From Pontederia crassipes (taxonomy: Eukaryota > Streptophyta > Magnoliopsida > Commelinales > Pontederiaceae), in contig CM060198.1 of the NCBI GenBank assembly GCA_030549335.1, positions 39,658,353 to 39,722,352 on the forward strand: a DNA stretch of 64,000 nt, given 5' to 3'. This document shows, in pieces, positions 63,761 through 64,000 of this stretch. The position numbers and the translations under genes were made by a program. Each line of letters starts with the position of its first letter. The first letter of the stretch is position 1. Below the pieces are notes generated by a model. That model did no database searches and had not been told where the DNA came from. It saw only the letters and a list, made by a program, of their open reading frames with translations.

Positions 63761-63851
63761 CTGGCCTGGAAGGTGTCGGTGTGGCGGTCATAGCTAACTT
63801 GTGCATCATAGCAAGATAGCATAAATCCGACATGTCCATTCTGCAGAATAG
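63761..63851 (-). pseudogene. F-box gene exon with N-G-H-V-G-F-M
   Basis: 91 nt between gtctacag and |gtatgtt, both good splice sites, phase 2 at each end. Encodes [16 protein letters not shown] and H-T-D-T-F-Q-A. This exon itself looks intact. Confidence 0.8.
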
Positions 63852-64000
63852 CTGTAGACGTCAAACAGTAAACAAAAGCATGGATAGCTTTGTTTTAGAT
63901 TATATCAAACATGCAGAATTCTCAGCGGAAGGACTGTGTCACAGAATGATGGAAATCTTATCTGGACGCAACATTGAGGGGTCCAATATAAATGCCATCA
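63852..64000 (-). other. F-box gene, upstream intron or exon edge
   Basis: Sequence upstream (on the minus strand) of the 63761-63851 exon. Mostly intron-like. No further exon could be assigned before the window ends. Confidence 0.4.

Larger units (their letters stand above)
59942..63851 (-). pseudogene. F-box protein (At2g26850-type), 3' part, apparently a pseudogene
   Basis: Four minus-strand segments encode the conserved C-terminal region of a plant F-box protein: 63761-63851 ([13 protein letters not shown]), about 60739-60850 (Y-S-P-H-G-R-R and P-P-V-D-T-P), 60375-60449 (W-W-Y-G-V-V-G-H-L-E-S-C) and 59942-60136 ([13 protein letters not shown], with stop). The F-box itself would lie right of the window. 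Three lesions are seen. The acceptor before 60850 reads tttgccg instead of an AG end. About 24 codons expected after H-I-S-D-C are missing. The donor after 60375 and acceptor before 60136 do not keep frame. Such proteins act in SCF ubiquitin ligases when intact. Confidence 0.75.

Overview
This window is plant nuclear DNA from an angiosperm with a repeat-rich genome. The evidence is one spliced host gene with plant GT-AG introns, plus plant-type transposons: CACTA, Mutator-like (MULE), L1-like LINEs, Ty1/copia and Ty3 LTR elements. The GC-rich first exon grading into AT-rich later exons is monocot-like, but the species cannot be fixed. About 90% of the window is transposon-derived or unrecognised repeat-like DNA.

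Bases 1-21935 hold a decayed Ty3 chromovirus whose integrase is split by a 20.6-kb CACTA element (70-20634; TIR CACTACAAGAAAA, 3-bp target duplication GAT). Nested in the CACTA are a SIRE-like copia element, a nearly complete L1-like LINE, and inside that LINE a non-autonomous Ty3-type element primed by tRNA-Asp. A single inversion of about 3345-17140 explains why the LINE RNase H domain, the LINE target-site duplication and the two LTRs of the SIRE-like element now lie in opposite orientations. A CACTA ORF resembling the plant Transposase_24/TNP1 family survives as a broken gene at about 17990-20000.

Bases 21936-41100 contain no recognised host gene. They hold a Ty3 3' LTR (24339-26072), a gag fragment, CACTA-like fragments, an unrecognised GC-rich block (28000-31050) with an exact 180-bp-period duplication, the 3' half of another SIRE-like element (LTR 33457-35022), and a G/C-rich hairpin-forming array (38380-41030) interrupted by a small CACTA.

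Bases 41292-59289 are the one apparently intact host gene: a plant O-fucosyltransferase-family glycosyltransferase in six coding exons that join in frame to 410 codons. Intron 1 (13.3 kb) is almost all nested transposons: a SIRE-like element (42353-54904) whose insertion leaves only 34 bp before exon 2; a MULE in it; a LINE in its gag; and a complete Ty1/copia element inside that LINE. Intron 2 carries another LINE with a 14-bp target duplication.

Bases 59942-63851 (minus strand) are the 3' part of an F-box protein gene of the At2g26850 type. It looks like a pseudogene: a changed splice acceptor, a missing block of about 24 codons next to a small LINE insertion, and a last junction that does not keep frame. 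One intron holds a 2.6-kb MULE with a perfect 9-bp target duplication. No tRNA or rRNA gene and no CRISPR array was seen.
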